Origin: Voacanga thouarsii
Lineage: Eukaryota > Streptophyta > Magnoliopsida > Gentianales > Apocynaceae
DNA: 64,000 bases
Assembly: GCA_026120185.1 (NCBI GenBank)
Contig: JANUWF010001109.1
Location: 4,580,001-4,644,000, forward strand
Direction of reading: 5' to 3'
A program made the position numbers and the translations under genes. Below, piece by piece: positions 1 to 12,873 of the stretch. The notes beneath the pieces were generated by a model. It did not search any database and was not told where the DNA came from. It saw nothing but the letters and a program-made list of their open reading frames with translations. Every line of letters begins with the position of its first letter. Positions within the stretch are counted from its first letter, which is position 1.

Positions 1-2189
1 CTACTAGTAACAAATTTTAAATGTAAAATTTTGAATTATCCCTAAATTTTAGAGATTCAAAATAAAAGTAAAACTAAGTCCCTTGATAGATCTTGATTTT
101 TAGGAAGAACAAAGAGAAACAACTCTTCAATTGTTCAACATCCTTATTTGATCTCAATTCACCATCAAAATTGTTGTTTGTGTCTCAATAAGAAAGATTT
201 TATGCATAGCTAACCCTAGAACAATTACTAGCAAGCCCATGGGGTCTTAGTGGCCAAAAAATAAGTTTAAAGGCCTTGGAAGTTACTAAAAGTCATAGCA
301 AATTGAAATAAATTCAAAACAAAAGTTAAATAAAGCTAAACAAAACATAACATTTGGTAAGGAAATTAGCACGACTGTGTAGGCCACCATTTTGGCCGTG
401 CTTGACCATTGCACAACATCTAGCATAGCCTTGTTGGATGCCATGTAGAACTCCTGAAGCTTCTGCCTAGATTTGATGATGTTGCAGGACTTAATGTATA
501 GCCACGCATCAAGCCGTGCTCCTGAACCTTTCTTGCCAAATTTTAGTCTTCTATGTTTTTTTTAGCTTTCCCTTGGGTGTCTTTGACTTTTCACTTGAAT
601 TGTTGATCACATTTGACTCTTCTTGGTCCTTCTTTCATCATCCATTACTTAACAAATTTCTTGGTCCTTGGATTATAAGCTTGAAGATTTTCTTGAAACT
701 ACTTGAACTTTAATCTTTCCTAAGGAATCTTTAATTGTGCCTTCGCCATTTTTTCCCTTTCTTTAAATGGTTCATTATGCCGTGGTGGATTCTTATTATT
801 TCTCTCTTCTTTGAAAAGATTTGTTATAGAATTAGAGACCAAATAAGAGCTTTTATATGAAAGTAAAACTATTAGTTTATGACTCTCAAGAACTTTATTG
901 ATTTCACTCCCAAAAATAAGAAAGTTCATTCTCATTTTACTTCTTCCCACTTTCTTTTTCTCACTCTTTTTTCTCTCTCTTGATTTTGCTTCTCTTTTTT
1001 GATAGGGACTAAATTAGTCATACTTTGCTTAGTTATTTGAGGCTCTTTTGTAATACATTTTGTGCAATAACTAGTCATATGCTTTCATATTTGAAATTTT
1101 ACCCTTGGAAAGGTATTTTGGTCATTATTTCAGATTTTTGTGTAAAACAAAGCAAAACCATCGCGAAACAGAACAGAGGTGGTGCCAGCTATACATTGGT
1201 TGCACGAACTTCAAAGTGATGGAAAAATTGTAGAAACAGAGTAGAACAAAACCTAAGTGGCCCCGGCTGTAAGGCTGGAACCGGCGCCGGCTGCATTCTA
1301 GAACCTATGCGCACAATTCGGAGAAAAATCGACGAACAAGTGGAAAAGTAGAACACAGGCAGCGCCGGCTCCGAAGGATCTAGGCGGCGCCGGCTGTGGT
1401 CTGTCCCTGAGGCGGTGCTGCAATCTTTCTACACGTTTTTAGAAATCTGAAGAGTTTTAGCAACTCCCAACTTCTACTCGATCAAGAACTTTGTACCTAC
1501 GAGTTTAGGCACCTCTTAAGCCTATACATAGATGAAAAACACAAGAGAAAAGAGGAGAATTCATTGATCATCATAGAAAATCGCTCAATCCAATGAGGAA
1601 TTCTTCAAGTTCAAGGAAGGTTGTACAAGAAGGTCTTCAAAGGAAGAAGAAGGAGGCTTGTTTATGAGTTCTTTCTTTTACTTTGTTTTCTTTTTCTTGA
1701 ACAATGATATGTTAATTATTTTATTGTAATTTAACATTGTTTTAGATATTCATGATTTCTAGAGTTATTTGATATTTTGATTAATTGATTATTATTCTTG
1801 GTATTCAATTACTTGTACTTATTACGAGATTAGTTAATTGATTCTATCCATTAACTTGTTGGACCAAAGGGGGTTGATGGTTGTTTCAATTTATTAATTT
1901 CATATTCTATTAGCAATTGACCTGCTGGACCAAAGGGGGTTGATTGTTGAAGAACTGGTAATTGAAGGTTAATTGATGTCTTCCGAGACCAAGGGTTCAT
2001 TGATTAATTTTATGCTTTAAATTCACCGAGACCAAGGAAATTTAATTAAGGATTGTGTTTAATGTGTTTTTTGGATGAATTGGTTGATACGGACCAAGTG
2101 ATTCTAATTTGTCTAGAAGATAGTGATTTCATTGATTGACCATCAAAGTGAGTCTACCTTCATCCTTCATGGTGCCAAGAGAATGATTG
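1..2189. other. Non-coding LTR-like stretch with no gene recognised
   Basis: I see no credible gene here. The sequence is AT-rich, with local GC-rich patches at 1260-1430 and a CT-rich tract near 940-1000. Short open frames in it have no recognisable domain. The run-up to the LTR terminus at 2190-2526 (phrases containing gaccaaggg repeated near 1861-2100, and GGCGCCGGC motifs near 1280-1400) suggests that part or all of this stretch is the body of a large LTR whose other end lies outside the window. That is inference. Confidence 0.4.
1281..1395. repeat. GC-rich palindromic GGCGCCGGC motif repeated three times
   Basis: The motif GCGCCGGCT occurs at about 1284, 1362 and 1386 within otherwise AT-rich DNA, and the core GGCGCC is self-complementary. 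It lies in the LTR-like stretch and may be part of a leader or U3 region. No function can be assigned. Confidence 0.4.
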
Positions 2190-2526
2190 GTTCTGATAAT
2201 GGTTAAGTTCTTTAAGATCATGTTTGTCTACACAATGGCTTGAGTACATAATTCTACATCCTCGACATATACATATTTTTATTTTATTTCCTTTTAATTT
2301 TCTTTTTTATTTGTTTTTCACCTTGTTGAGTTGGTTAAACAATGAAAGAAGGGTAATTAATGTCTACTTGTTCCTTAAGGATCGACACTCGTTTGAACCC
2401 TATGCTTAGTTAATGATGAGTACACTTGCTCATATGTGTGATTTGGGTTTAACGTTTTAATTTAAACTTGATTGAGAACGTGCTTAATTTTTGTATGATT
2501 TTTTATACCCAAGTCTGGACACATCA
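2190..2526 (-). repeat. LTR-terminus-like repeat, copy A
   Basis: On the minus strand this begins TGATGTGTCCAGACTTGGGT and is followed by a conserved block containing gcaagtgtactcatcat and cgatccttaaggaac. The same block, diverged, is found on the minus strand at 33300-33664, beginning TGATGCGTTGGATTTGGGT. A shared TG-initial end with similarity fading inward is what two copies of one LTR 5' end would show. In this copy, gypsy protease sequence begins immediately to the right, so it probably truncates or interrupts Gy-A. Confidence 0.5.
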
Positions 2527-4012
2527 TTTTTGCTCCATTTTCTTCTTTTCTTTCTCTCTCAAAATGTTTGATTTTTAAACACGTCACTAGAGGAAAATGG
2601 AAGAAAAGTAAATTTCACTGCTCCTTTAGACAATGAATAAGTATTTATCCTCCCATTGTGAACGACATTTCTATTACATTGTCAAGACCTTCAAATGTCC
2701 TACTTAAATTAAAAACATGTCACAAACCACCTCATCCTTGTATTGTCCCATATCAAATGCCACCTTGAGTTGTTTGTTAACTTTCACCACTCCACTATCA
2801 TTCAATCATTGTAACTTATAAGGATATAGATGTGTTGATTGTATCCATTCCCAATTCTTCTACCAATATAGCACTTATCACATTGATTCAACTCTCTTAA
2901 TCTATAATAACACTACAAGGTTTTGTTTGATAAGACATCTTGAGTAAAATATATTTTCTTTTTGTAGATTCTTCTTATCTTTTATCACACAAGTTCCCAA
3001 GACTATTCTAACTACTCTAATTAAGGGACATACTTGTCCAACTACAATCCCATTGTCACTTCTTTCTCCATCATCTTCAAGCCCACCTTTTTGTTTTTCA
3101 CCACAATCTTGATCACTGGAAGAAATTTCTTCTTGAGTATTTGTAAATATCAACTTTTTAGTTGGACACTCATATGAGGTTTGCCTATAGCCTAGGCATT
3201 TAAACGCTTGATGTTCCTACTTATTTAAGGCCTTTCCAAAGCTTTCCCTTTATCTTTACTCCACTATTCTCTAGGCTTGCTAATTTCTTTTGATGATAGT
3301 TTTGGTGGTTCCTACTTTATAATTTGTGGTTGGTTTGGTATAGGATTGGTAGATGACATTTCCTTTAAATATGTCCTTCTTTTAAACTGCCTTTCAACTT
3401 TCATTGCTATGTGTACCATTTCTTCCATAGTTTCATAAAAATGAAGTTCCACAATGTTTGCAATTCATAATTCAAACAACTCAAAAATTTAACCCTTGTT
3501 GCTCTTTAATCCTTACCTATATTTTCCTTCAACATAGTAATCTCCAAGTCTTTATGGAAGTCTTCAACACTTTTATTCCCTTATTTAAGAACTTATAACC
3601 TTTGATAGAGCTTGTTGTAGCAATGGTTAGGTACAAACCTTGACCTCATTAAATTTTTCATCAGCTCCAAGTGATAACCGCTTAATCTCCTATAATTCTT
3701 CTATTTTTGAGGATTTATTCCCACTACACTAAAGCATATTCAAAAAATCCTAAGATAGTCAACTTCACCTTAGTCCTTTCACTATAATTATGACAGTAAA
3801 AAATAATTTACATCTTCCTTCCCATTCAAAATAGGCTTCCCAATTACTCTTTTCATGGAATAGTGGAATTTTCATCTTTTTGTACTTCATATCCCTTTTT
3901 TCTTCACCTTCCTCTCTTCTTCTACTTTCTATCCCAAATTCTTGTTTTGCACTCTATAATCTTCCTCATAAGCTTCTTCATCCACTTATAAGCTCTCCCA
4001 AATTCCTTCTCA
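2527..4012 (-). pseudogene. Gy-A: Ty3/gypsy gag-protease relic
   Basis: Read on the minus strand from 3890 downward, the conceptual protein shows a retrotransposon gag core (KMKIPLFHEKSNWEAYFEWE near 3860, then METMEEMVHIAMKVERQ-like sequence near 3420). Next comes a degenerate CCHC knuckle region (3140-3210) and the acidic linker typical of gypsy gag-pol. An aspartic-protease region follows, with NIFYSRCLIKQ near 2930 and VNKQLKVAFDMGQYKDEV near 2740. Reverse transcriptase is absent because LTR-like copy A abuts at 2526. There are many stops and frameshifts. It is a dead fragment of a gypsy polyprotein; the lineage is not resolved. Confidence 0.75.
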
Positions 4013-4740
4013 CACTACAGGGGAACCTTGTTTTAGAGACAAAAAATGGAGACGGATTCATTTCGTCTCTAAATAGAGATAAATTTGAGACATAATGGAA
4101 ATGAAATAATTTTTAAAAAATTGAAATGGGATATTTGGGATAAATCCGAGATGAATATCGTTGTCTCTAAATATTTTGTTTCTATTTGGTCTCTAAGTTG
4201 ACGCAGAATAAAAACAATAGTAAAGTCGTCTCAAATTCATCTCCAAATAGTGTCAGAATAGAGACAATTTTCAATGCATCTTGAATATTAGAGACGAAAT
4301 AGAGATAATAAATATACTTTACAAATAATTTTTAAAGTTAGAGACGGCACAGAGATGAACAAATCATTAGTCTCTATTTTGTTTAAAATTAGAAATGCAT
4401 TAGAGACGAATATGTTCGTCTCTACAAGTTCCATTACTTCATTCATTGGTAATTGGTCTCAAAATTAGAGACGACAAGATTTGCCCCGGATTTGTCTCTA
4501 AGTTGAGACGATTTAGAGATTAACAAATTCGTCTCAAATATTTGAGACTAATTTCAGTATACTTTTTTTCGTCTCTAAGTTTTAGAGACCAAAAGCATGC
4601 TTACTTTTATAATTTCTAAGTTGACTCTAATTTGGAGTCAATGGTGATTGTCTATATTTTGTCTTTGATTTTATATTTTAGAGACAAAATAGAGACTAAA
4701 TGAGTCATTTTTATATCTCTAAATATATTTGACAAATTTG
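4013..4740. repeat. CACTA left terminal and subterminal repeats
   Basis: After the CACTAC terminus there are a dozen or more copies of AGAGAC/GTCTCT, often extended to AGAGACGAA, in both orientations. In En/Spm-type elements such arrays are the binding sites for the element's DNA-binding protein. Here that role is inferred from position and repetition. Confidence 0.75.
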
Positions 4741-7371
4741 AAAATAATAAAAATTTATTATATTGAAATAATATTAATTATACGAGATTGGAAACTGAAC
4801 ATAAACTTATAATGTAATCAGTTTGAGGTTTTGCATGCAATTGAATAAAAACTATATTTATCATTCGAAATAGTTAACATTAATTTAAATATACTTTATC
4901 ATTATCATTATACATAGTTATGTTGAACTATATGTTTGAATTACTTTTAAAAAAAACAATATGTTTGTGTTATAGGCATTAATGTCATTGTTAAATATTT
5001 TGAAAGAAGCATTTAAATAATTATTTACAAATCTTAATCGTACTATTTATAATACTATTAGAGTTATTATTTGTAGAATAATTATATAGTATATGAAATA
5101 GTGATGCTATATAACGCCTGATGATTAAATTTATTTATAGATTATAAATCAAAATTTTAATTAAATTACATAAAAAACATTTTTTAGGGAGAAATTTTTT
5201 TTTACATGACAAACTTAATTATTCGTTTTTAATCAAATTTTTTATTTTAAAAAAAATAGAGACAATTTTAAGAGAAAATGAGACTTTAATAAAATTTTCG
5301 CCTCAATTTCATCTCTACTTGGTCTAAAAAATTTTTGGCCGTATACTAAAATTTTTAGCACTCTGCAATTTCTTCTCCAAGTCCCATCTACCTTCAGACT
5401 AGCACCGGAGCAAGTCCCAAGTCCATGGCATAGAACAGAAGCACTGGAGCAAAAGTTTTTTTTTTTTTTTTGTTTTTTGTTTTTTGCTAAATGGGAGCAA
5501 GAGGAGATTAAATTTTAGCCACCATTCTCCCCCAAATTTCTTCTCAAACAGAACCCACAAAAACTATTTTTCCCCCAAATCCTTCAACCATGTTCTTCTT
5601 ACTCTTCAACTTTCCATTTTCCCAAATCCTTCAACCCCGATTCTTCTTATTCCTCTTCAAATTTTCATTTTTTTTTCTTAAATCCCACTTTACATCCATC
5701 ACACCCACTAGATTGGAGTTTAAATTGTTCGCACTCACTTAGAACCCACTTGCGATCATCGCATTTCTATGCCCCATGCAGCTGAGTTTATGTCGTTGTT
5801 GTTTGGGTAGAAACCAATTATTGTTGTTTGTTGCTGGAGTTGTTGCTTGACATTAAGAGGAATGTGTAGAATGGCTATCAAGTCATGCCCCTGAAGCATC
5901 CAAAAATGGAGCAAGAAGTACAGGTGATTTCATGGTCCAATAGCTATATTTTCTTCTCTTTTTTGTTGCTTAGACCCCCTTGGTTCTTTACTTTTTTTTT
6001 TTATAACTTTCTCAAGCACTACAATAATTTTTTATTAATTTTTTTCACGCCCTTCTTACTTTATTGGCATGGGTTTCAATTTTTCTTCATTGATTTCGAA
6101 AATCTTGGAAGAAAGGTTAAAATGGCTTCAGTGCTTACTTTTCAGCTCCTAGTGATGTTGACTTGAAGCTTGTTCTTAAGCCAAAGATTCAAAGACTTAA
6201 CCTTCTGACTGTTATTTTGGTGATTCATTAGCTTGAATTGAAGTTAGACACTTTCTGTTGTTCTTGTATTTCTTTTCCTTCCTTTTTTTTTTTTTGATCG
6301 GTTGTTTCATTCATTTCAGCATGTTCTGGTAATTGTTAGTGATATGTTGTGCTGGGCAGCAAAGTAGGAGAATTTGTTTCTAATTTACTAGTATGTTAAC
6401 TGCTTTGGTTTGTGGGGTTTGGTTAAACCATATTTTGTTCTCTCCTGTATTAGGATTCTAGATTTGGGGGTTGAATTGTAGGGGCTTCTTGGCTGGGTTT
6501 CTCTGGTAAGTGAACAGGGTTCGTGTTATTTTTTTTCCTGTGAAATATTTGTGGGAGCTTCAACTTGAAAGGTTTTTGTTTGGTTAAATTTTGATATTAG
6601 TAATTTTTTATTAAATTGGCATTCCTAATATTGCATCTACTTGTGGATTTTGATTCTAGTTTTGGTTCTGGAGCCTAATTGTTCCTTTCGAGAACTTAGG
6701 AGCATGCTTTAGTGGACAAAATGAAAATTTTGGTCAACAACTGCAAAAAAATTATAAGGCACAGTTGTAATAGTTAATCTCATTATTATATTTACAACAA
6801 AGTTCCAAACTTTATGGAAAAGAATTTACATGACCTCAGGATACAACTTTGCTCAAAAAAACTAGCAAAGGTTCCTGCACTGGGACTTCAGATACTGCAA
6901 CCGCACTTTCTTACAACACAAGCCCATATAAACAGTACCCAAATGACCAACACATAGTCAATAGATATTTGGCTGTCTTGAAAAGTAAAGCTACTGTGTA
7001 GGCATTATTGAAACTGCCTCTAAGCAGATCACCACTAGAGCCAAATAAAGTAGTGAAGGTCTTTGTGGTAGTAAAAATATCATACAAGCATTTTTTGTTT
7101 TAAAAATTTGTTGTATTTATATTTGTGGTGCACCTGATTTTACATTTGCTACAAACTCTATGAAGACTTTGAAAAATGATTAATCAAATAGGACTGCCTA
7201 ATATAAATTCTCAAATGCTATTAAAAACTTATATCATGTAGGACTCAGAGGGTTGGCAACTTCATTTTCTTCTACTGGTTTTTTCTCCTTCTCAGGGCAT
7301 AGGGATGGAAAGATATATGTACAATTTTCAAGGAAAAACCAGTAATAGGAACCAAATAATCAGTCCTAGAT
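4741..7371. other. CACTA interior, no confidently recognised gene
   Basis: This stretch is AT-rich, with gene-like features I cannot identify. Bases 5810-5926 read as an exon-like segment (LELLLDIKRNV, one stop, then GYQVMPLKHPKMEQEVQ) ending at a good GT donor (CAG|GTGATTTC). On the minus strand, about 7060-6915 reads LFGSSGDLLRGSFNNAY and onward without a stop for some 45 residues. Pyrimidine-rich DNA at 5480-5700 resembles a 5' UTR. These may be further captured exons, but no family was recognised. Confidence 0.35.
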
Positions 7372-7795
7372 GAGGTTATTACAAGTTCCATCTCCTGGCC
7401 AGTGAGATTTAATTTACATCTCCTTCAACATCTGACTTGCTTCAATAATTTTACTATCATTACATTGGCTATCTACCACGATGGCATAAGTCTCATAGCA
7501 AGGTATGCAACCAACTTGGCCCAACATCTTCTTCAAATACCTAATGAGAAGAAAAGGTTTTCCATCATCACAAAGGCCCTTTACAATAGCATTATATAAC
7601 TCTTTACTGGGAACAACATTCTTCTTCACTATTTATCTTTCCACTGCTATGGCATTCTCCACCCTGCCATATCTAAATAAGGCAGACATCTTAGCTTCAT
7701 AATGCAATGTTGATGGCCTAAAGCACGTATCCTGCATTTCCCTGAGAGCTTTACTATCTTTATCAATTATTTTCCATCAAGAGTAAAAGTCAATA
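7372..7795 (-). pseudogene. Captured fragment of a P-class PPR protein gene
   Basis: On the minus strand, three consecutive units of about 35 residues fit the pentatricopeptide pattern. The first has HYEAKMSALFRYGRVENAIA. The second has ELYNAIVKGLCDDGKP followed by LIRYLKKMLGQVG. The third has CIPCYETYAIVVDSQCNDS followed by EASQMLKEM, then KSHWPGDGT after one stop. The YN..V.GLC and ETY..VV signatures are characteristic of P-class PPR proteins, which bind organellar RNA. The wording is close to At1g05600-type mitochondrial PPRs as I recall that family, but this needs a search. An in-frame stop after AIAVER and another after LKEM show it is non-functional. It lies inside the CACTA on the strand opposite the NUS1 fragment, so the two come from separate donor genes. 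Confidence 0.75.
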
Positions 7796-8055
7796 GCCAT
7801 AGCTGTCTAGCTTTCTCTACTTGGAAGTTCTCCTTTAATCGATGTTTCATTTATCAAAACCTTCAAACATTTGATGGAAAGTTTACTAGTATAGTTTATT
7901 AATGTATATTAGGTTTATATGATATCCTACTGGATGCTCATTTGTCTTTAAAAATGTGTCTAGCATGGCAATCCTGTGTTTTGCTTGGTTTTGCACAATC
8001 CGCATTTGACTATCAGCACACGGTGCCATGTGCTGGGTGTAGTGCAATTGCTTGA

Positions 8056-8352
8056 GAGCTTTCTTATTGCTTCTTGGCAATTGTTTTTGACAATGAAGAA
8101 GCTCACTAGACTTCAAAAGTTTTTGAACTATTGCAATGGCTTGTAGATATTGGTATAAAAAAGGTCTACCTATATGACACTAAAGGTAAAAGTGCCATGG
8201 GAAACACCAGAAATGGTGATTGATGCCCTTAAGTTTGTTTGCCATGTTTGAATGAACAAGTGTAAATTTTAAATTATTTTCTTATGTTAGGGGTTTTGAA
8301 GAAGTCTAAGGAAGCTACCATCAAAAGATTTAGTCCTGCAAAATTGTCTAAG
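8056..8352 (+). pseudogene. NUS1: Captured NUS1/LEW1-like gene fragment, first two exons
   Basis: Exon-like 8056-8185 reads LAIVFDNEEAH, a stop (CAG changed to TAG at 8106-8108), then TSKVFELLQWLVDIGIKK and VYLYDTKG. A GT donor at 8186 (AAAG|GTAAAAG) and an AG acceptor ending at 8290 join in phase to 8291-8352, giving GVLKKSKEATIKRFS and PAKLSK, with another GT donor at 8353. The LAIV.D.EEA, TSKV..LLQWL, LYD..GVLKKSKE series matches the NUS1 (LEW1 in Arabidopsis) subunit of dehydrodolichyl diphosphate synthase, an ER-membrane cis-prenyltransferase partner needed for dolichol synthesis. Preserved introns show capture at the DNA level rather than by retroposition. The N-terminal membrane anchor is absent. 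Confidence 0.75.
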
Positions 8353-11149
8353 GTATCATCTTCATATACAATTTTTTAGATCCTCAACTACTGGTTTTAT
8401 GATGAATATATCATATTTAAGGAGTCTTTTGTTCCAATTTTCTTCTATGGTGAATATACTCAATCACATGTTTAGTTTTTCCAAAATTTTTGTCCCAACT
8501 CAAATATCAATTTTCTCATTCTTGCTTCCTTCCTCAATCGAAATTTCTCTCTTTTTATGTCATATCACACAATAGATCTTTATAGTCATTAGCTAGGAAG
8601 ATCTCTGAATAGTTCTTGTTGGTAAACGTATAAATAGATATAGGTTTGAGATAACATGGAAATAAGGTAATTGAATCACAAGCATTTCATATAGCTTATA
8701 AGGAATGTATTCTTGAAGATAGTGAAATGAAGAAAAGGGGTGCACATATTTGCAAATTAGAATGCATGGCAGAAGAAAATAGTTGAATCTTGAGGTTTAA
8801 TGCACTTTGTAATACCCCGCTACCTAGGCCCGCCAGGGCCGAGGATGTCGCCCCATCTAAAGGACAAGGGTTCTTTATAACTAGGTCACACAAATGAAAT
8901 AGCGGAAAATAAATGATACTTGAACTTAAAATTTATTACATCCCAAAATAAATATCAATCCAAGAATAAATCCCAAAATACCAAAAACAAATCCGTAAAA
9001 AATTTATCCACTCTCATCTCCCCAAAACATTACACAAAAATAAATCATCAGAAAATCTTTCGAAACAGGTAAAATCTAGTTACTCATCCCCACAGCAGGA
9101 TCGACCTGAAATCATGGTAAAATAGTGGTGAGACAGAAATCTCAATAAGTTCGTGTGTGCTTTGGGTGTTCAGTGAAAACAGTTTGTGAATGCAAAGTAT
9201 AACATCTTTACAAAAGAATTGCTGGCAAGCAATAAACATTAGTCAAAAGCAAGAGTGATGTTTTGGCTTTTTCAAGCACACATAATCAATAAAATCAACC
9301 ACTTGAAATAAATGATTATAGGTTACCACACGTCGGTCCCCATAACCGGTCAGAATGCCGACACTTTGTGCAAATTGACAATAGGTAGGTGATCGGCCTA
9401 CCGGACAAGATACTCCTCCTTCTCTATACCCAACAACAACCGGGTGTTCATTCCGGCAAAACACAGTCACTTGACTGAAATAAAACAAACTGCTAGCTCG
9501 GATCGGCACGACCTACTGGACTGACATCTCATCCGGGAAGGACTCACTCCTCAGAGGTGGCCACCTACTGAGAGACTTACCCTAACCCTTCAAAGACTAG
9601 CCCTAGCAGTCTACCCTTATTGAGTACTCAACGTAACGTATCCCACTTGGGAAAAATGAACAAAACACAGTTCCACTTGAACATGACAATTAAGGGTTTT
9701 CAAAATCTTTGTCAAAAACAGTTTTAGAAAGAGTTTTGAGTTTGAGTAAATCTGCCTATTAATTTTCAAATGAATCATTTATCGGAAATAAAATAGGAGA
9801 CAACCCTCAATTGCCTTTACAAAAATGAGTGTCCATGCACTTTACATTTGGTTTGGCATAATTTAACACTTTTCATCAATCAGGTTTTATGCAGGAGCTT
9901 ACCTGATCCTCGCTCACAACAATAGGTCTCCAACAGCTGACCTAACCCCGCATGGCAAAAACAAACCACAATCAATCTCAAGCCACAAATCCACTTCCTC
10001 AATTTTAAATTAACTCCACTCACTACTTTCATGATCTTAGTGTCCCAAGCTTTAAGGCCAAACAACAAGTAAATAGGTTTATAAGCTAAGGGTAATTTTG
10101 ATATTTAAAATAATTACTGTTTTGGAAAATAAGTACTAATAAGTTAAAGGTTTAAATATTGTCAAGAAAATTTAGAGTTTATTTGTTGAAGAGTCTTAGG
10201 TGATTTTTAGGAAAAATAATGATTTATTAATAATTTAGTTGTTAGAAAATAATTGATAACCAAAGTTAGTTGAAAATAAATTTTAATGAGCCTTGCTTGA
10301 AAAATAATAAATAAGTTTTAATAGGCTTTGATTAAAAGATAATAATTAAATTTACAATAATAAGTATTTTACTAATTATGATTATTTCCATAAAAGGCTT
10401 TAGCTGTTTCATTACTTTATATAATATCTATATATTTTATTTTTAGTAAGAGCTATTATTTATTTGACTAAAATATCCTTAATATATATATAATAATCCA
10501 ATTCTACCATTCCTAGAGTTTTTTCGAAATTACTAGCCAAAAATCATAATATTAAATATTTTATTTGAAGAAATAAAATTTAGCTTCGGGACAACTAGGT
10601 CATGATCATATTTCCATGGCTATTCACAATTATGAACATATACAATCCTTCAATTCATCAAATAATCCAAATCATGCATACAAGCATAGATCTAAATTTA
10701 TCAAGACATGATCTAACCTCTACTAGCATAAATATGATCATGGCTTCAATAATCCAATATGAATATAAATCCTATTCACCAAAGGTGATATAATCTCTAG
10801 TATACTTTACCACAAATACTACCTATGACATGGTAACATGCATCAAACCTCAAATCATCATACAATCAACCAGGATAATCCTTCCATGCATAAATCCCAT
10901 CTCCTTCACAATCATACATATATTCATGCTTCAATCTCAACAATACATACTCAAATCCTATTACAATCCACCTTCTATCATCATCATCCTAGAGACATGA
11001 ATCTAGAGTTTAAAAGAAAGATTGAAGGGACTTACTTGGTTGATAAATACCTTAAAGGAGTTTAGAATGGATCTCAACTCCTAGATGCCTAAAATCGTCC
11101 AAGGAAGATGGAGGAAGCATGGCCATGGAAGAAGAAGCCATCCGGCCAA

Positions 11150-11173
11150 GAGAGAGAGAGAGAGAGAGAGAGA
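11150..11173 (+). repeat. (AG)n microsatellite in solo LTR copy 1
   Basis: Twelve AG units in a row. The paralogous copy has a similar tract near 36340-36360, so it was present in the parent LTR. Confidence 0.9.
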
Positions 11174-12792
11174 TCATTAGCATGTTTATTCATATATATT
11201 TTCACTAGAGATCAAAATTGAGAAGATGAAGTTGTTAGAACAAACCTACCTTGAAGGTGTTCTTGAACTTTCACAGAATTTTCTGGTTTTGATCTGAACT
11301 AGCGAGTTGGCTTGAGGAGTTTGATGTTAAGAATGATGTTGATGGACTCACGGCAGTGAGTAGGTCAAATCTGGAGATTTTAGAGAAGGTTTGAAGTGGT
11401 TTGGAGGGGTATTAGGTGAAATGAAGAAGTAGGTGTTCTTGGTGTATTGTGTGTTCTTGAAGGTTGAAGGAATTTGAGAGAATTTGATTTGCAGCTACCG
11501 AAATTCTATGAGAACTAGGGCTGCCGAATTTTCTGTAGGGTTTAGGAAGATGGTTCTCTGATTTGGAAGGGAAAAGGAAAGGCTAGTTGTTAAAATCCTT
11601 GAAGAATATTTTTAGGAAGCAAATTTGGAAACTAAAATATCCTAGAATATCTTGATTATTGGAGAGCTTTGGAAGTCTGTCATGGCCGACTGTTTTGAGC
11701 AGAATTTCGGTGGGATGAAAGCTGGTTTAAGGTAGTTTATGGTGGCCGAAAACAAGGTGCATAATGGTGGAGAAAAAGTCTGGTTATTTGAGGGATACAT
11801 TATGGAAGGTTGCTAAACTATGGTGGCTGGAAATTCGGTAATCAATCAAGCATGATTGCAGGGATTTTTTGGAGAGATTTTCGAGTAGCCATGTCTGAAT
11901 TTCGTGCAGAAGCTTAAGGAGAATAATGGAGCTCAGTTACTGGAGATTTAATGGAAGTTTATGCAGAACAAGGATGGTGTTTCAGTTGGAAGAGAATTAG
12001 GAAACAAAGATAGACATTGAACTGCACAGAGTTTTTGCTGAGCTGAAATTCCTGGACAGTTTTTCAGCTGCCATTTTCCAGCCAACTTGCAGAGAGTTTG
12101 AAGGGGAATTTCAGGAGCTTTCAAGGCTGGTTTCCAGCCTTCTTCATGGAGGAAAAACATGGCTAAGGTGCTGAACAAAATCTGGAAGAAAACAGCTTGG
12201 TTTTGGACTCTCAAAGTTGCGATTTGTACAGGAATTTTTCCTGGTTTCACTCCATCTTTGGGCAGTCCGAAAATGGCCAAGAAATTCAGGTTGTAAGCTG
12301 ATTCAAAAGACTATTTTTCTGGCATCATTTGGGAAGGAATGTTAGCTAAGAATCTCGACACCTTGAAGGCATAATAAGTTAGAAAATTTTAGTTCATTCC
12401 AGGAAGGAAGATGAACCTAGCTAGAGTGAATTTTTAGCAAATTCACTAGAGGGTTTTATCCTTTTGGAATCTCCTACAACTCTTCCACATTTTCAGACCA
12501 TAAGAAGTCTTCCACTAAGACATTTTGATCCTACAAAGCCACAACACTTTACTGAAATTTCTGGAAAGAAAATGGCTAGAACAACTTGATCAAACTAAAA
12601 AGTTGAGAAATAAGGAAAATCAAATATTAAGGAAAAATGAATTCCTCTTAGGAAATTCGAGTAGGGCAATGGAGTAGAATGAAGATACTCCTAACATGTC
12701 TCTCTTAAGACAACATCACTACCCTACTCTAAGCACATAAAGCCGAAATTATTACTTCCCAAGCAAAAACAAAATTTAGCCAAGATAAAGCT

Positions 12793-12873
12793 CCTATGAT
12801 GGAATTTGAACCCACGATCTCAAGAATTAATTTCCAAAGCTTTAACCATTACACCACAATAACTCTTGTTCTT
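12793..12873 (-). repeat. tRNA-like (box A/box B) module in solo LTR copy 1
   Basis: The minus strand reads TGTAATGGTTAAAGC, a good RNA polymerase III box A, then about 30 bases later GTGGGTTCAAATTCC, a good box B. It starts about 240 bases from the LTR 5' end. The same module is at 37973-38052 and, diverged, at 18811-18880. It looks like a SINE head fixed in this LTR family. No folded tRNA gene is claimed. Confidence 0.6.

Noticed and set aside
11948..12280. 110-codon minus-strand frame
   Set aside because: It falls in solo LTR copy 1; the matching region of copy 2 (37234-37422) has only a short related frame. A conserved peptide is possible but no domain is seen and the LTR context is sufficient explanation.
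12793..12873. True tRNA gene
   Set aside because: Boxes A and B are present, but I cannot form a convincing cloverleaf with an anticodon arm and acceptor stem; position in repeated LTRs favours a SINE-like module.
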